From: Lachnospiraceae bacterium
Lineage (GTDB): Bacteria > Bacillota > Clostridia > Lachnospirales > Lachnospiraceae
DNA: 64,000 nucleotides
Assembly: GCA_015056815.1 (NCBI GenBank)
Contig: SVFN01000001.1
Span: 124,001-188,000, forward strand
Reading direction: 5' to 3'
Each line of letters opens with the position of its first letter. Positions within the stretch are counted from its first letter, which is position 1. Shown here in pieces: positions 61,503 to 64,000 of the stretch. A model generated the notes under the pieces. It ran no database searches, was not told the origin of the DNA, and saw only the letters and a program-made list of their open reading frames with translations. A program made the position numbers and the translations under genes.

Positions 61503-63425
61503 TCACTCCTCCGCCAGCTCGCCCCACTCATCGTAAAGAGTCTCCAGGCGATTGCTGCAATCGTTGTGTTCGGAGGATAATTCCTGCAGCTTAACGGAGT
61601 TGGTGGCAACCGCATTATCACTCATGAGCGTTTCGATCTCCTGAATGCGGTTTTCCAGCTTCTCGATTTCTTCTTCGATCTTTTTCAGACGATTTTCCAG
61701 TTTGCGCTTTTTCGCCTGTTCTTCTTTCATCGCCTGCCAGTCCTGTCTGCCCTCGGATGGAGCGGTGGCTGATCTGGAAACGGGCGTATCTGACTGGGAG
61801 AGCAGTCCGGAAGCACTCTGGCGCTGGATCGTTTCCAGATAGTCGTCATAATTTCCCAGATAACTTGTAAACCCTTCGCCTTCCAGACAGAGTACGCGGG
61901 ACGCCGTTTTGTTGATAAAGTAGCGGTCATGGGAGACGTAAAGGACCGTACCTTCATAATCATTCAGTGCGGTCTCCAAAATCTCCTTGGATGTGATATC
62001 CAAATGGTTGGTTGGCTCGTCCAAAATCAGAAAATTTGCTTTGGAAAGCATGAGCTTGGCAAGAGAAAGCCGACCCTTCTCACCGCCGCTTAAGTCACCG
62101 ACTCTTTTAAACACATCATCACCGGTAAACAAAAAGGCGGCAAGGCAGTTACGGATCGGTGTATTATCCATGGAAGGATACGCATCGGAGATTTCCTCAA
62201 AAAGCGTCTTTTCATCATTCAATACATGATGCTCCTGATCGTAATAACCGACCTCCACCTTTGTACCGAGTTTAAACTCTCCGCAGTCGCTGGTCTCCAA
62301 ACCGTTTAAGATCTTAAGAAGGGTCGTCTTGCCGGTTCCGTTTTTGCCGATGATAGCGACATGTTCCCCGCGTTTGATTTCAAAATTTACATCATGAAAC
62401 AAAGAGAGAGAGCCGTAGGATTTGGCAAAATCCGTGACGGACAAAACATCATTTCCACTGACGATATGGGGAGTCAGTTTGATACGCATATCGTCCCGTA
62501 TTTCCACAGGCTTCTCCAACCGGTCGATCTTATCCAGCTGCTTTTCGCGGCTTTCTGCACGCTTGATCGATTTCTCACGGTTAAAGCTTTTGAGCTTTTC
62601 GATGACGGCCTCCTGATGCTTGATCTCACGCTGCTGGTTTAAATAAGCATGAATCTGTGCTGTTCTGAGCATTTCCTTCTTGGCGGCATAGTCTGTATAA
62701 TTGCCAAGGAAGGTGGTGGCATTTCCTGCTTCGAGTTCAATGACTCTGGTAGCCAGCTTATCCAGAAAATAGCGGTCGTGGGAGACTAAGATCACAGCCC
62801 CCTTATAATTGGCAAGATAAGTCTCCAGCCAGCTTATGGCATCCATGTCCAGATGGTTGGTCGGCTCATCCAAAATGATCAGATCCGGCTTTAAGAGCAG
62901 AAGCCTTCCGAGTGCTACTCTGGTTTTCTGGCCGCCGGAGAGGGTATGGATCGGCTTTTGAAAATCCTCCTCATCAAACCCTAGTCCTTTTAAGACACCG
63001 ACACACTCACTGCGGTAGGCATAACCATTTTCCCGTTCAAATGTGTGGGTGAGACTGGTATAGCGTTCCATAAGCGTGGTCAGCTCATCACCGGAGAGTG
63101 TATTCATCCGGGCTTCCATCTGCCGCATGGTTTCTTCCATATCCAGGATATTCTGCTTAATGTGCAGCATTTCATCATAAATGCTCCGATCGGAGTCCAC
63201 GTCCTGATGCTGGGCAAGATAGCCGATGACCTTGTCCTTAGAGAGAGTCACCTGGCCTTCGTCCGGTTCTAATTCGTGCATGATGATCTTTAAAAGAGTG
63301 GATTTGCCGGCACCGTTGATCCCGACGATGGCAGCGCGGTCATAATCCTCCACATGGAAGGAAACATTCTGTAAAACCGCCTGGTCAACAAAGGTTTTGG
63401 ATATATTCTGTACAGATAAAATCAT
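61503..63425 (-). CDS. ABC-F family ATP-binding protein (translation factor type)
   Basis: A 640-residue soluble protein with two ABC cassettes and no membrane part. Cassette 1: GINGAGKSTLLK, LSGGQKTRVALGRLLLLKPDLIILDEPTNHLD. Cassette 2: GKNGTGKTTLLKIL, LSGGEKGRLSLAKLMLSKANFLILDEPTNHLD. A charged linker (about 240-310, LNQQREIKHQEAVIEKLKSFNREK) joins them and a coiled coil ends the protein (about 560-640). ABC-F proteins act on the ribosome; some protect it from antibiotics, but no resistance subtype is assigned. Its stop is two bases from that of the convergent AGE gene. Confidence 0.93.
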   Translation of the reverse strand: MILSVQNISKTFVDQAVLQNVSFHVEDYDRAAIVGINGAGKSTLLKIIMHELEPDEGQVTLSKDKVIGYLAQHQDVDSDRSIYDEMLHIKQNILDMEETMRQMEARMNTLSGDELTTLMERYTSLTHTFERENGYAYRSECVGVLKGLGFDEEDFQKPIHTLSGGQKTRVALGRLLLLKPDLIILDEPTNHLDMDAISWLETYLANYKGAVILVSHDRYFLDKLATRVIELEAGNATTFLGNYTDYAAKKEMLRTAQIHAYLNQQREIKHQEAVIEKLKSFNREKSIKRAESREKQLDKIDRLEKPVEIRDDMRIKLTPHIVSGNDVLSVTDFAKSYGSLSLFHDVNFEIKRGEHVAIIGKNGTGKTTLLKILNGLETSDCGEFKLGTKVEVGYYDQEHHVLNDEKTLFEEISDAYPSMDNTPIRNCLAAFLFTGDDVFKRVGDLSGGEKGRLSLAKLMLSKANFLILDEPTNHLDITSKEILETALNDYEGTVLYVSHDRYFINKTASRVLCLEGEGFTSYLGNYDDYLETIQRQSASGLLSQSDTPVSRSATAPSEGRQDWQAMKEEQAKKRKLENRLKKIEEEIEKLENRIQEIETLMSDNAVATNSVKLQELSSEHNDCSNRLETLYDEWGELAEE

Positions 63426-63549
63426 GTTCTATTCCTCATAAATCAGTAATCAGACTTTGATACGCATCATTTCCGATTATAGCATTGGTGGGAAAAATAG
63501 GCAACCTTCAAATCGGGTGAAACGGCAATGGAAATAGTTAATCAGTATA

Positions 63550-63578
63550 TTGTAAATGAAATAGATAAATGTTATAAT
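63550..63578 (+). promoter_or_regulatory. Promoter of the AAA ATPase gene
   Basis: TTGTAA (63550-63555), 17-base spacer, TATAAT (63573-63578). The predicted start lies near 63585, inside the left arm of a strong hairpin. Confidence 0.65.
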
Positions 63579-63620
63579 ACGACTAATTCCGAATTGAAAT
63601 CGGAATTAGTCGTATTTTTG
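63579..63620 (+). promoter_or_regulatory. Terminator-like hairpin at the start of the ATPase transcript
   Basis: A perfect 14-bp stem (63579-63592 with 63600-63613), loop ATTGAAA, followed by ATTTTTG. It begins right after the -10 element, so most of it would be the 5' end of the mRNA. No plus-strand gene upstream needs a terminator here. It could be an attenuator, a 5' stabiliser, or a site for a repressor. Confidence 0.5.
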
Positions 63621-63637
63621 TAATAAGGAGAAAAGAA

Positions 63638-64000
63638 ATGGAATATTTGCATAGAGCCATCGAGGATATTGTAAAATCGTCTGAACAAACATTTAAAATT
63701 GTTTTGGTAACAGGAGCGAGACAGACAGGTAAGTCAACCTTATTGAGCAGGGTTTTTCCTGACAGACGCAGTATATCCTTTGATGATCAGTTTTTGGAGG
63801 AGCAGGCGACGGATAATCCCGAAATGTTTCTGATGTTAAATGAGCCCCCGGTTACGATGGACGAGGTGCAGAGAGTTCCGAATTTGTTCCGTTATTTAAA
63901 AATGGAGTGTGATAAGGATGAGAAAAAGGGAAAATATTGTCTTTCAGGTTCGCAACCGTTTAAACTGATGGAATACGCCTCAGATTCCCTTGCGGGGCGG
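63638..64000 (+). CDS. AAA ATPase with DUF4143-type architecture, N-terminal part (cut by window edge)
   Basis: The first 121 codons of a P-loop ATPase (AAA_14). Walker A is VTGARQTGKSTLL, Walker B is VTMDEVQRVPNLF, and the sensor region is CLSGSQPFKLMEYASDSLAGR, all typical of DUF4143-containing ATPases, which are common and often mobile in gut bacteria; function unknown. AAGGAG lies before the ATG. The C-terminal DUF4143 nuclease-like domain would lie beyond the window. Confidence 0.88.
   Translation, partial: MEYLHRAIEDIVKSSEQTFKIVLVTGARQTGKSTLLSRVFPDRRSISFDDQFLEEQATDNPEMFLMLNEPPVTMDEVQRVPNLFRYLKMECDKDEKKGKYCLSGSQPFKLMEYASDSLAGR

Overview
The window comes from a low-GC Gram-positive, clostridial genome, most likely a member of the Lachnospiraceae. 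The evidence is the Firmicutes housekeeping order (rplS-lepB-rbgA-lepB-rnhB; DUF177-rpmF-plsX-acpP-rnc-smc-ftsY; DUF512-der-plsY-gpsA), AGGAGG-type ribosome binding sites, sigma-A promoters and hairpin-plus-U terminators, a class B sortase with BspA-like leucine-rich-repeat surface proteins, and a chorion-class high-cysteine protein. No rRNA, tRNA, CRISPR array or complete insertion sequence was seen.

Layout. 1-5.5 kb: end of rpoZ, then rimO, pgsA, cinA and a repeat-bearing DUF3298-type membrane protein. 5.6-12.6 kb: rplS, two signal peptidases flanking rbgA, rnhB, a FliK-like/FlhB-C-like pair, a YraN nuclease-fold protein and pgeF. 12.8-17.8 kb: a two-component system with a very large extracytoplasmic sensor, then prs on the other strand. 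18-22.6 kb: DUF512 radical-SAM-like protein, der, plsY, gpsA. 22.8-26.1 kb: ankyrin lipoprotein and a polytopic membrane protein. 26.3-33.9 kb: the rpmF/fatty acid/rnc-smc-ftsY run. 33.9-36.3 kb: threonine ammonia-lyase and a YitT-type membrane protein. 36.3-38.9 kb (minus): a radical SAM + DUF4130 DNA-repair-like pair behind a promoter carrying two LexA-like boxes. 38.9-40.2 kb (minus): small unknown proteins and a Cys/Gly-rich protein. 40.4-50.3 kb: sortase B, two LRR surface proteins with P-x-TG-D sorting signals, and a subtilisin-like protease. 50.4-52.4 kb: a GntR/FCD regulator with icd. 52.5-55.7 kb: MBOAT acyltransferase and an SGNH partner, separated by a 39-bp tandem repeat. 55.8-60 kb: a second two-component system (minus) and a GT-C membrane glycosyltransferase. 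60-64 kb: an AGE-family sugar epimerase/isomerase, an ABC-F ATPase and the start of an AAA/DUF4143 ATPase.

The most notable findings are: (1) two miniature inverted-repeat elements (6068-6222 and 26105-26248) with shared termini and 8-bp flanking direct repeats; (2) an SOS-type promoter, with LexA-like boxes at both the -35/spacer and just after the start site, driving the poorly characterised radical SAM/DUF4130 pair; (3) a GTATAC palindrome on the -10 of the GntR-icd operon; (4) short dispersed and tandem repeats, including a 66-bp coding repeat and a 39-bp repeat that may encode a small peptide; and (5) a perfect 14-bp hairpin starting at the predicted transcription start of the last gene. 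All function calls are from reading the translated sequence and family knowledge; no searches were run.
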